Below, in pieces: positions 45,960-57,052 of a stretch of DNA of 64,000 nucleotides (the first letter of the stretch is position 1; each line of letters starts with the position of its first letter). A program made the position numbers and the translations under genes. Source of the DNA: Mermis nigrescens (Eukaryota > Nematoda > Enoplea > Mermithida > Mermithidae); contig JAVLUZ010000150.1 in assembly GCA_036768485.1 (NCBI GenBank), positions 1,874,164 through 1,938,163 on the forward strand, given 5' to 3'. The notes beneath the pieces are model-generated. The model was not told the DNA's origin. It did no database searches and saw nothing but the letters and a program-made list of their open reading frames with translations.

Positions 45960-47220
45960 TTACACTGTTCGACACCTTTTTCACGGATAGAACCACCTTT
46001 TTTTCAGTGACTGACCGACTGATTAAGCTGAACGACCCATTTTTTCAGGGACGGACCCACCCTTTCAAGGCATGGACCCACCTTTTCCAGGGACAGACCC
46101 ACCTTTTTCTGGGACTGACCCAATGATTAAGCTGAACGACCCACTTTTTTAAGGGACGGACCCACCCTTTTAAGGGACGGACCCACCTTTTAAGGGACGG
46201 ACCCACCCTTTTCAGGCACGGACCCACCTTTTTCAGGGACAGACTCACTTTTTTTCTGGGACTGACCCATTGATTAAGCTGAACGACCCACTTTTTTCAA
46301 GGACGGACCCACCCTTTTCTGGCACGGACCCACCTTTTTCAGGGACAGACCCACTTTTTCTGGGACTGACCCACTGATTAAGCTGAAGGACCCACTTTTT
46401 TAGGGACGGACCCACCCTTTTCAGGCACGGACCCACCTTTTTCAGGGACAGACCCACTTCTTTCTGGGACTGACCCACTGATTAAGCTGAACGACCCACT
46501 TTTTTCAGGGACGGACCCACCCTTTTCAGGCACGGACTCACCCTTTTCAGGCATGGACCCAGTTTTTTCAGGGACAGACCCACCTTTTGCAGGGACAGAC
46601 CCACTGATTAAGCTGAAGGATCCATTTTTTAGGGACGGACCCACCCTTTTCAGGCACGGACCCACCTTTTCAGGGACAGACCCACCCTTTTCAGGCACGG
46701 ACCCATCTTTTTCAGGGACAGACCCACTTCTTTCTGGGACTGACCCACTGATTAAGCTGAACGACCCACTTTTTTCAGGGACGGACCCACCTTTTACAGG
46801 GACAGACCCACTTTTTTGGGACCGACCCACTGATAAAGCTGAACGACCCACTTTTTTCAGGCACGGACCCACCTTTTTCAGGGACAGACCCGCCTTTTTC
46901 AGGAATAGACCCACTTTTTTCTTGGACTGACCCACTGATTACGCTGAACGACCCACTTTTTAGGCATGGGCCCACCTTTTCCAGAGATGGACCCACCTTT
47001 TTCAGGCACGGACCCACCTTTTTCAGAAATGGACCCACCTTATTCAGGCACGGACTCACCTTTTTCAGAAACAGACCCACCTTTTTCAGGCACGGACCCA
47101 CCTTTTTCAGAAATGGACCCACCTTTGTCAGGCACGGACCCACCTTTTTCAGAAATGGACCCACCTTATTCAGGCACGGACCCACCTTTTTCAGGGACAG
47201 ACCCACCTTTTTCAGGCACA
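45960..47220. repeat. 21-base minisatellite (GGACCCACCTTTTTCAGGCAC)n
   Basis: About 55-60 copies of a 21-base unit (GGACCCACCTTTTTCAGGCA plus C), the cleanest at 46960-47220. A variant unit containing GATTAAGCTGAACGACCCAC recurs at 46021, 46125, 46272, 46376, 46480, 46606, 46750, 46832 and 46937, spaced by close to multiples of 21. Because 21 is divisible by three, frames stay open on both strands (DPPFSGT on plus, SGSVPEKG-like on minus); the translations are by-products, not genes. A leftover unit (GGCACGGACCCACC) continues at 52274 beyond the inserted element. Confidence 0.9.
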
Positions 47221-47825
47221 TAGTGATCGACCGGAGATCCGGCTCCGGCTCCGGCCTCCGGCAAATCCGGCCATTTTTTCCACTTCGGTGCCCTGGCCGG
47301 AGGACATCCAAAAGTCGGCCGGAGGCCGAGAGAATTTTTTCGTTTTTTGCATAGTGACCGAACGTACTAATTGCTGACATTATGCTTATTAAATTCAGTC
47401 AGAGCACAATATAATAGCAGAAAAAAGAAAATAACACCAAAGTGTTCATCATCACCACAATCGTAAAATATTTTTTTAGGAAAAAACTTGAGTGAAAATG
47501 AAACAAAAATTGTGAAAATCGCTGCAGTAAATTCCTGTTGACACTGGAAGTAATAGGGTAGCATAAGATGCAGTCTGGCCTGCACTGCACATGCTATACT
47601 GATTTTCCAGATATATAATGTTTCTGTCCATTCTGTACGTCATATTCGCAGTTCACTGAACATAATATAGTATATAACGTACCTATGTATATACGGTCAC
47701 ACACAATCATGTTTTAACATTAAATATTGCCTATTGACGCTTTATTTAGGGCAGGCTAAGAAGACGACAGCTTTTTTCTTAATAAAAGCATTGAATAAAA
47801 TTTTGTTGAATGTAGTCTATTTTAA

Positions 47826-49499
47826 CAGTTGCGCATCTAGAATTTTCCTACAAGGGGCCATTTCCCTACTTTTCCAGAAACAGCCAAAAATAGGTCCAAA
47901 AATTTTCCCTCAAAGCGCGACATAGCTTTTTTCAATGTTTTACATACATTGTATACTTTCACATAAAATCACTTTTGACGCAATATTTTTTCTTAAAATT
48001 CTAAAATTTTAGTCAATTTTGTGTTAAAAAAATCATTAAATTTCGTTGACTTCAACAAAAACCTGACGCGAAGCGCGGAAAATTTGTGAAATTAAAGTGG
48101 ATAGATGTCAAGAAACATGATTTATTGCTTGATGCGAATTTTAGACCTTTTTAGCAATTTTTGTCTTTCCAAAAATCTTTGTACATGTACAAACACGCGC
48201 CCCCGAAAAGTCTTTGTACAAGGGGAAAAATCTTTGCCGAACATAAAGAAACCGTGCTTCCAGGTCGCCAAAAAGTAAATAAATGTCATTAATAGGTATC
48301 ATCTGGCGCGTAACGCCGGAAAATTTTGAGAAATTATGGTCACTGACGGCCAGAAATCATTGCAAATTGCATATCCATTCTTTAGGATTTTCCTAAGGGG
48401 GCATATCCCTACTTTTCCAAAACCAGTCAAAAACAGGTACAAAAATTTGCCCCTAACGCGCAAACTAGCGTTTTTTCGAGGTTCTACATCGTGTACTTTT
48501 ACATAAAATCATTTTTAATGTAATATTTTTCTATAGATTTTGAAATTTTCGACAATTTTGTGCGAGAAAATCATTAACTTTCTTTGACTTTATAAAATTC
48601 TGGAGGCGGATAGACGTCTAGAGAAGCAGTCAATGTTTTCTGTAGAAGGTCCGTTTGTACATACACGTACAAAGATCGTCCCCAAAAGTCTTTGTACATT
48701 CTGCACACACAAATTTTTAGGTACTATTTTATGGTACAATAGCGATTTTAGTGTGGTTAAAACAGAGTTGTTCGAATTTTGGTAGTGTGTTTTAGGTAAT
48801 TTCTGGGTCTCTTAGGGCAAAAATCGCTAAGAATCGTAAAACGGTGCGAAGCGCCGAAAAATTTGACATTTTTACTTTTGAAATGCAATTTCTGCCATTA
48901 TAAAGATACATAGAACACACAATCACTCATTTCGATTCGAAGCGCCGAAAATATTTTTCGAATTACAGACTTTTTCTGTCTTCCCAAAAATCTTTGTACA
49001 TATACAAAGACGGTCCCAAAGAAATCTTTTTACATCTAGAAAAATTTTGCCGAATACGAAAAAAATCGTGTCTAGAAGCATGATTTACTGCTAGATTTCT
49101 TGTATTTATAGCATTTGATGCGAAACATCGAAATTTTTAATCGAAAATAGAAGAAAACTATGCAAAAATAGCTGTTTCTGCTGTAAAAATTGTTTAGAAA
49201 GCTACATGAACAGATAATGGCTTCCAGGTCGCCAAGAAAGTAAATAAATCTCATTAATAGGTACATATCATCCGACGCATAGCGTCAGAAAAATTTTGAG
49301 AAATTATTGTCACTGACAGCCAAAAATCATTGCAAATTGCATATCCATTCTTTATCTCGCCAAATATTTTTGGCCAAGCTGCCGGGGCGGCCACCCCGCC
49401 CTCCCCTTAAATCCGCCCCTGCATTCTTTATCTCGCCAAATATTCTTGGCCAATGGGAGGGTGCGGCCGCCCCCGCCATCCCCCTTAAATCCGCCCCTG
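47826..49499. mobile_element. Family A element with several nested F2/A pieces
   Basis: Starts CAGTTGCGCATCTAG and ends TTAAATCCGCCCCTG; flanks TATTTTAA / TATTTCAT (6 of 8). Includes A text twice over (47830-48110, 48300-48620), F2 text (48160-48260, 48640-49075) and a duplicated right end: CATTCTTTATCTCGCCAAAT at 49346 and again at 49422, each followed by AAATCCGCCCCTG. Internal palindromes GACGCGAAGCGCGG (48064), TCTGGCGCGTAACGCCGGAA (48301). Confidence 0.55.
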
Positions 49500-49516
49500 T
49501 ATTTCATATAACTAAC

Positions 49517-52067
49517 CAGTGATCGGACCGAGGGTACTTTTTGGACCCTCGGCCTGCAAGCAATCCTTGCCTCGGCCGAGGCCGAGGCCGAGGGTAATGC
49601 CGAGGGTCAAGCTTATATACCTATACCCATAAATAGTGCTCTTAGAATATTTTGTATGCACATGAGCTAGAGAATAATCGTAATATTGAACACTTTATCG
49701 AATGTCATTTTCAATAATAGTAGATTAAATGTGTGAAGGATTTATTGAATAAAGTCAGCAGAATGAAAGCATACTTAATTTAACAAGTTGCCGTTGAAGA
49801 CTTGGAAAAGTTAATGAAAAAATGGCTGAACAAGCACTTAAAACCTTTTATTACTACACATAAATAAGAAAACAGTGTCAAAGAAATAAACGAACAAACG
49901 GAATAAGCTAAGTGAAGACAGGACTGTAGCCATTGTTGTGCTCGCTTTTGCAGTAATGCATGTTTAAACACGCTTTTTCAGTCATCCACTTCTGGTGTGG
50001 TAGGTAATATGACAGAAACTGCACTGTGCTTTCCGATCATAGTTTCCCAAGGTCCAGAGTTGAGGGAAGGGTGAAATCCCAAAATGGGGGACCAGTAAAT
50101 TAAGTAGTGTCTTTGTATGAGCGAACAAATTTTTGTAGATATTTTATATGAATATATTTTTAAACATACACATTTTTACATACTGCCAGTGTGTGACCTG
50201 CAACCGGCATGCAGTCCTAAACAGTGTTTTTTTTGTGCAAGATACCTTTTTACATGTACAAAAATGGTATACAAAAGTCTTTGAACATTTTGTACATGCA
50301 AATTTTTGTGTACTATTATAGTATGGTACAGTAGCAATTTATTGTGGTAAAATAGGGGTTTTCGACCTTCGGTAGCGTATCTTAGCTAATTCCTGGGTCT
50401 CTGAATATTTGACATTTTTTCCATTCTAAATACAAATTCTACTATTTTAAAGATATATATGACAGACAATTACTGATGCGCCGAAAAGTTTCGGGAATTT
50501 TACACCTTTTACAGTTTTGTCTCTCCAAAAATCTTTGTGCATGTACAAAGACGGTCCTGAAAAGTCTCTGTACATTATGAAAAATCTTTGCCGAATACAA
50601 AAAACCGTGGCCCTAAATATGATAATTCGGCTTGAATTTAGTTGATAATATTAGTTCGGCGCGAAGCGCCGAAATTTTAATCCGCTTTTGATGAAATTTA
50701 TACATAAAACTTGACTGAGAAAGCTAAAACAACTTGTACTACAAAATCAGAAATATTACAGATATTGTAATATGCCAATTAAATCTTGTAATAAGCACTA
50801 CTGTGCTTAGAAATCCAATGCAACATCAGGATAAATTAGTCAATTTTATCTTTGAACGGCTAAATGTGCTAAGTTATTAAATAGTACTTGTTTTGCATAA
50901 AATTTTTAAAAAAGTATAAATGGATACAAAAGATATTTAAATCTGCATAAAGATGCCTAGATTACACAAAAATTGATTTTTGAGTGTTTAATGCCTCTGC
51001 TTCAATCTAAATACAGTATATTAGCGATATTTTGCGCGAAGCGCCGAAAATTTTTGAAATTTCCTAAAAAAATACTGAAAAACGATATAATTAATATCAC
51101 TTTATCCAAGAAAGTATTTAAACATTGTATAAAAATGGTTCCAAAAAATGCAAGAGCCGAAATTGATTTTTGGCAAAACCTGCATTTATTGGCCATTTTT
51201 AGGTGCGTTTTTGCGATTTTCGGCCGAAAATTCGTAATCATTTACGCCCTCTCCCACAAAAATGGCCGGAAACCATACGTGTAACAGGAAGGGCTTTGGG
51301 GAATTCCCCACCCACCCAGGGTTGGACGTCCTCCCCTAACCCTTCCCTCCAACGTCAGAAAATTTTGACCCACCCTCCCCATTTTTGGCGAAAATTTGCG
51401 CTTTGTTGGCTATTTTAGGTGCTTTTGCCATTTTTGACATAGAATTAGAGTCGCTAATCCCCCACCCGAAATTTCTAGCCGTTACATGTATGCCGAGGAG
51501 CCCCTCCCGAAAATTTTGAGCTGTTACATGCATGTTTTATAGTGACAGTTTGTCTATTTACTGTTCCTTACATTCAAAAATACTGTATCACTTCGGGAAA
51601 TTCTAATAGTTAGCTGCACTTTTGCCATAGTAAAAATTAGGTTCAAAAATATTCAAAAGGTTTTCACCAGAAATCGTCTGACAGTGACTTGAGTCTTGTA
51701 CCCTGAGAGGGGGTAATAAACCTCCCTCACCCCTCCCTTCGGGAATGTGTGTTTCCGATCCATGTAGCAAGCATGAGAATTAAAACTTAGTCATCACATG
51801 AATAATAAATTGGCACTTTGCTGTATGTAACTTTGTGTAACTGGGTACGCGACTAAAACCACAAGAAAAGTCTTTAGGTAAAAAATAGCCTTTGTACTGC
51901 AGATGCATTCTAAATAGTTAATATTCAACGGACATATTAAACTTATTCAAATTTGATTTTAACCCTCGGCGCCTCGGCACTTTTCAGCTTCGCCCTCGGC
52001 GCCGAGGCCGAGGCTCCAAAAACGCCGAGGCTTGCCGAGGCCGAGGCCAGCCTCGGTCCGATCACTG
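49517..52067. mobile_element. S-type hAT-like element, word GCCGAG, 2.55 kb
   Basis: Perfect duplication TAACTAAC (49509-49516 and 52068-52075). Perfect 17-base TIR CAGTGATCGGACCGAGG / CCTCGGTCCGATCACTG. GCCGAGGCCGAGG words at 49575-49605 and 51965-52050. The interior is homologous to 34117-36491 although the terminal words differ. It includes F2 text (50250-50620) and TTCGGCGCGAAGCGCCGAAA (50654). No transposase. Confidence 0.9.
50973..51284 (+). other. Open frame in the 49517 element, unassigned
   Basis: 103 codons on plus, rich in Lys/Phe/Ile, running over an F1-type palindrome (GCGCGAAGCGCCGAAAATTT at 51035). A minus-strand frame of 79 codons overlaps it. Both are explained by MITE sequence; I see no transposase motif. 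Confidence 0.3.
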
Positions 52068-52273
52068 TAACTAACTAGCTGATATGCAGTTAAGATGCAT
52101 GTGCACTATGGTCTAGGTCTTGGTCACAAAGATGTCCTATTTATCCGCACGTGTAAAAATATATTTCTCCGGCTCCGGCCTCCAGCTCCGGCTCCGGCCG
52201 GAGCAACATGGTTCAATCCGGCTCTGGCCGGATCTCCGGCTCCGGCCATTTTGGCCACTCCGGTCGATCACTA

Positions 52274-52804
52274 GGCACGGACCCACCTTTTTCTGGGGCT
52301 TAATAGTTAGAGAAGTATATGTGTCAGTTAAACTCACCCATGCAACCCTTTTGTACAAGTTTGTGCTGCATGTGTATTGAAATTAGTAATGAAAATATAA
52401 ATTCTATAGTGATTCACTTTATTAAGATAAACAATAATAGCACACAGAAATTTTCTGGCGCGAAGCGCCAAAACTTTCTTTTCAATTTTTTGTTTTACCT
52501 TACTTTTACTTATTTTTAATGGTAAGCAATGCGCAAATTATAAGCAGCGCACATAGTTGAATATTTTTGACATTTGCCTTATTTTCAACTCATTTTGCTA
52601 CGTTATCAAGATAAGCAGTGCTAAAGAAATTCTCGGAAGTTATTAAAATCAGAAATAAAAATAAGATTCAATCAACATGATTTTGCTAACCTAAAGATTC
52701 CATGAAAATTCCATTAACCCATGAACTATGCGTTATCTTCGAAATTCGAAAATAACCAAGCATTTGCATGTGCGTATGCTATAACATACGCATCGATATA
52801 TTGA
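52274..52804. other. Remainder of the 12.6-kb element
   Basis: Minisatellite leftover (52274-52300), then AT-rich unassigned DNA with one TTCTGGCGCGAAGCGCCAAA palindrome (52454). No gene recognised. Confidence 0.5.
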
Positions 52805-53097
52805 CAGGGTGGCACTCACCCGGAAAACCCGGGAAAAGCTCGAGGATTTTTTGGCACCCGGGACAATACCGGGATTTTCGTCAAGAAATTTAGTTTGAAC
52901 TCAGTTTTCGGAGGCCAAAAATATTGAATTAATAGTAAAACGTTATATTTTTTATCGCATTTAGTATCATGCTAGTTTACGTGTTTCTATATTTTATCAT
53001 GTAGCATTTATTTCCGTTTTTCATCTCGCCCATTGTCACATCGTTGATTGCTATTTGTGTATTCTCTTTGTTCGATATATCTAGTAGCTATTTGTAC

Positions 53098-53251
53098 CAC
53101 TGTTTTTTTTGTGCGAAAACTTAGCGATTTTGTTGTACAATGAAAAATCGGCCAAAAAGTGCCTATACTTTGTGTACAAAGTTGTACAAAGATCGCTCCA
53201 AAAATCTTTGTACGAGCCTCAAAATCTTTGTCTCGTACAAAAAAAACGGTG
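53098..53251. mobile_element. Family F1 MITE, 154 bases
   Basis: Perfect duplication ATTTGTAC (53090-53097 and 53252-53259). Starts CACTGTTTTTTTTGTGCG and ends TCTCGTACAAAAAAAACGGTG. The shortest F1 copy here; it keeps only the ends and TTTGTACAACTTTG-like text. Confidence 0.9.
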
Positions 53252-53282
53252 ATTTGTACTATTGCTCGTTAAGATGTTTGTG

Positions 53283-54376
53283 CAACAGTGTTTTTTTGTA
53301 CTCGGCAGAAATTTTTCCCGATGTACAAAGACTTTTCGGGACCGTCTTTGTATATGTACAAAGATTTTTGGGAAGACTAAAATTGAAAAAAGGTCTGAAA
53401 TTCGCAAAAATTTTTGGCGCTTAGCGCCGAAATGAGTAATTGGGTGTTCTACATCTATATATATTTGTGAAAGTTTGTTTGTATGTATGTCTGTATGTTT
53501 GTTCGGGGTTGGCTCCGGCTCCATAATAGTTGGTAGGCTGACGTTTTGGCCCGAGGTCAGCCTACCGGGAGAAGGATCCGTAGCGATATTTAGAATCGAC
53601 CAATCACAGCCGTTCGCCCTGCACAGCAAGCGAAGCGGACTATGTCCCGACGCTATAAGTATAGGCGATTTCGGGAGATGTTTTTTCGGAATTTTTTAAA
53701 AATGGGCCCTATCTTATAGCACAGGGCATGTTACACCGTCTACTATCTTATAGCACAAGTATATGTTATAAATAGCTGTAATCCTTTGCTACAATAAACT
53801 AAAAAATTTAAAACACCAAAAATATGGTTTGACCAAAAAATTTTTCAAAACTTCCCAAAACATCAAAAATATGGGTTTGACCAAAAAAATTTCCAGAACA
53901 TCCTGAAACATCAAAACTATGATTTCGGCTGAAGAATTTTAAAAACCATTCTGTAACGTCAAAAATATGGATTTGATCAAAAAAATGGTTGACAAAAAAA
54001 CATTTTAAAAAAATCCAAAAAATCAAATATTGTTTTTACCAATAATTTCTTTAGAAATATCCTAAAAACATCAGAAGTCCCGAAAATTAAAAAATACAAG
54101 AGACATCTCAATTCCAAATAGCTATCAGGCCTAAGTTCAGCCCGGGCAACACCGGGCAGCTCAGCTAGTATCTTTATAATGGCAGAGATTGCATTTTAAG
54201 AGGAAAAATTTCAAATTTTATGGCGCTTCAAGCCGTTTCAAGACGATTCTTAGTGATTTTTGCCCTTAGAGACCCAGAAATTAGGTAATCAAAAGTCGAA
54301 CAACTCTGTTTTTACCACACTAAAGTCGCTACTCTATCATATTATAGTACCCAAGAATTTCTGTGTACAAAATGTT
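53283..54376. mobile_element. Family F2 copy carrying a Helitron
   Basis: Starts at ACAGTGTTTTTTTGTACTCG and keeps 'gatgtacaaagacttttcgg', TTTTTGGCGCTTAGCGCCGA (53412) and, after the Helitron, 'tataatggcagagattgcat' and 'accacactaaagtcgctact'. It runs without a clear border into the next F2 copy near 54376. Confidence 0.6.
53454..54168 (+). mobile_element. Non-autonomous Helitron, 715 bases
   Basis: Starts TCTATATATATTTGTGAAAG after an A and ends CTAG before a T. A hairpin GCCCGGGCAACACCGGGC (54140-54157) lies 7 bases before the CTAG end, the classical Helitron 3' layout (hairpin, then CTRR, insertion between A and T, no duplication). Removing it restores the F2 text 'gtgttctaca' + 'tatctttataatggcag'. 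Inside, 53815-54060 holds about four copies of a ~60-base repeat ('catcaaaaatatgggtttga'). No Rep/helicase is encoded. Confidence 0.85.
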
Positions 54377-54657
54377 CAAAGATTTTTGGGAAGACAAAAC
54401 CTGTAAAAAGGTGTGAAATTCCCAAAATTTTCGGCGCTTTGCGCCGAAATGAGTAATTGTTTGTCCTATACAGGGGCGGATTTAAGGGGGGCAAGGGGGG
54501 CCCCATTGGTCAAAAATATTTGGCGAGATAAATAATGGATAAGCAATTTGCAATGATTTTTGGCAATCAGTAACCACAACTTCTCAAATTTTTTCGGCGC
54601 TGCGCGCCGGATGATACCTATTAATGACATTTATTCACTTTCTTGGCGACATGGAAG

Positions 54658-55109
54658 CACGTTTTTTTGTATTCGGCAAAGAACTTATATACCCGATGTA
54701 CCAATACTTTTCGAGACCGTCTTTGTAGATGTACAAAGATTTTCGGGAAGACAAAAACTGCAAAAAGGGTCTGAAATTCGCGAAAGTTTTCGGCGCTTTG
54801 CGCCAAAAAGAGTAATTGTGTGTGCGTCATATGTATCTTTATTATAGCAGAAATCGCATTTCGAAATGAAAAATGTCAAATTTTTCGGCGCTTCGCGCCG
54901 TTTTAAGACGATACTTAATGATTTTTGCTTTCATGAAACCGGGAATTAGCCAAAATATACTACCAAAGGTCAAACAACTCTGTCTTTACCACATTAAAGT
55001 CGCTACCGTACTATATCATAGTACCCAAAAATTTGTGGGTACAAAATGTACAAAGACTTAGTGACCATCTTTGTATATGTACAAAACGACCTTGTACAAA
55101 AAACCATTG
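54658..55109. mobile_element. Family F2 MITE, 452 bases
   Basis: Starts CACGTTTTTTTGTATTCGGC and ends GTACAAAAAACCATTG; flanks CATGGAAG / ACTGGAAG (6 of 8). Palindromes TTCGGCGCTTTGCGCCAAAA (54788) and TTTCGGCGCTTCGCGCCGTT (54884). Confidence 0.7.
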
Positions 55110-55991
55110 ACTGGAAGCCATTTTCTGTTCATGTAGGTTTCAAAACAATTTTAACAGCTATTTTTGCATAGTTTTCTTCTATTTTCAATTAAAAATTTCG
55201 ATGTTTCGCTCAAATGCTATAAATACAGGAAATTAAGCAGTAAACCATGCTTCTAGACGTCTATCCGCCTTAATTTCACAAATTTTTCGGCGCTTCGCGC
55301 CAGATTTTTGTTAAAGTCAAAGAATTTTAATGATTTTTTCGCACAAAATTGGCTAACATTTTAAAATTTTTGGGAAAAATATTGCGTCAAGTGATTTTAT
55401 GCAAAATTATACAATGTAAAACACCGAAAAAAACGCTATTTTTGCGCGTTAAGGGCAAATTTTTGGACCTACTTTTGACAGTTTTTGGAAAATTTTGGAT
55501 ACCGGCAGGGGCCGAAGCTTCGGCCGAAGCTGGGGTGTTTTCTTGCTTCGGCAAGGAAAAAAAGGCCGAAGGCCGAAGCTTTTTCGAGGCAGTTTTTTAT
55601 TCGTATTAAAGTTTAGACAAAGTGCAATATATGTAACTAACCCACGACGACGCCATTTAGCTCAATTTATCTTCTAGTCACCTTAATTTTTGTTAAAATA
55701 TGCTCACAACAGTAACTTTGACTATATAAACAGCAAGCAATCATGTACTAATAGCAAAAGCTGACTCATCTAAGCATTATATCCGCTCCGCATCTGCCGC
55801 TCCGCATCTGATTCCATTTCAGAAAAGATCGACTATGAATGAATCAATAGTGATCGCGAAAATGATGAGACACTTAAGGAAAAGCCACACCTTTATTCCT
55901 ACATGTCTCACATTTGAAGGCATGTCTTTGTTTACTCGAAATTCCAACGCCATCTTTGTACTTGTTGTATATAGTGTGTCTACTGTGTACC

Positions 55992-56743
55992 AGTGTTTTT
56001 TTAACAATGTCGGTTTGTACATGTACAAGGATGGTCCCAAAAAGCCTTTGTGTACATTTTGTACACGCAAATTTTTGTGTACTATATTATAGTACAGTAG
56101 CGATTTTAGTGTGGTAGAACAGGGTTTTCGATCTTTGATAGTGTATTTTAGCTAATTTATGGGTTTATGACTCCAAAAATTACTAAAAATTGTCTCAAAA
56201 TGGGGCGGAGCGCCGAAAAATTTGACCTATTTTAATTCTAAATGCAAATTCTACCATTTTAAAGATATGTTGGACGAACAATTACTCATTTCAGCACGAA
56301 GCGCTGAAAATTTTCGATAATTTTACACCTTATTACAGTTTTTGTCTTCCCAAAAATTTTTGTATATTCTGCACACACAAATTTTTGGGTACTAGAATAT
56401 GGTACAGTAGCGATTTTAGTGTGTTGAAAACAGAGTTGTTCGACTTTTGGTAGTGTATTTTAGCTAATTTATGGGTCTCTAAGGGCAAAAATCACTAAGG
56501 ATCGTCTTAAAACGGCGCGAAGCGCCGATAAATTTGACGTATTTCCTTTTGAAATGCAATTTCTGTCATTATAAAGATATATAGAACACACAATTACTCA
56601 TTTCGCGCGTAGCGCCTGAAATTTTTGCGAATTTCAGACCTTTTTTGCAATTTTTGTCTTCCCGAAAATCTTTGTGCATGTACAAAGGCAGTCCTAAAAA
56701 TCTTTGTACATCGGGAAAAATCTGCCGAGTATAAAAAACACTT
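55992..56743. mobile_element. Family F2 MITE, full length, 752 bases
   Basis: Duplication CTGTGTACC (55983-55991 and 56744-56752). Starts AGTGTTTTTTTAACAATGTC and ends GAGTATAAAAAACACTT. It carries GGCGGAGCGCCGAAAA (56207), CACGAAGCGCTGAAAATTTT (56295), GGCGCGAAGCGCCGATAAAT (56514) and CGCGCGTAGCGCCTGAAA (56603). It is the best reference copy for F2. Confidence 0.8.
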
Positions 56744-56991
56744 CTGTGTACCATTCTGTTTTGTATTAAATAATCGCTTCATGGTCGACGTGTTAACTTT
56801 CTTAAACTTCTGCATCTAATAATGGGAAGAAATCTCTATTTGCTTTTATGTCTACCTTACTTTTACAAATTTAAGTATCAGCATGAAAATTAGGAATTAA
56901 TCAATTAATTGTTTTCATAATTCTCAAGAATTCCAGGCTTTATTCCTAATAATACATTATATTTTTTATATATTCAGGATACTGAATCTGA

Positions 56992-57052
56992 TAGGGATGC
57001 TGCGGGTGCACGTTTTTTGGAATAGCGGGTGCGGGCATCCGCTACATCCCTA
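56992..57052. mobile_element. 61-base miniature hAT-like element, word GCGGGTG
   Basis: Perfect duplication GAATCTGA (56984-56991 and 57053-57060). Starts TAGGGATGCTGCGGGTGC and ends GCGGGCATCCGCTACATCCC followed by TA. The ends match the TAGGGATG/CATCCCTA TIR of the larger S elements, with GCGGGTG repeated at both sides. It interrupts the possible transposase tail of the surrounding element. Confidence 0.85.

Larger units (their letters stand above)
47221..52273. mobile_element. S-type hAT-like element, word GGCTCC, 5.1 kb
   Basis: Starts TAGTGATCGACCGGAGATCC and ends CCGGTCGATCACTA, cutting the minisatellite in two. GGCTCCGGCC words are at 47230-47320 and 52170-52262. Flanks share AGGCAC. 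It contains a long family A copy, F2 pieces (48160-49060) and the 49517 element. Its TIR differs from that of 34117-36491 only beyond the first 14 bases. Confidence 0.8.

Noticed and set aside
47221..47360. CpG-island promoter
   Set aside because: The GC-rich block is the GGCTCC subterminal array of an element; equivalent blocks occur at every S-element end.
46378..47380. Long open frames on both strands (up to about 200 codons) with repetitive SGSVPEKGG/DPPFSGT peptides
   Set aside because: They are translations of the 21-base minisatellite, whose length is a multiple of three; no start context or domain supports a protein.
53219..53629. 136-codon minus-strand frame
   Set aside because: It runs across F1, F2 and the Helitron start; a composite of three elements.
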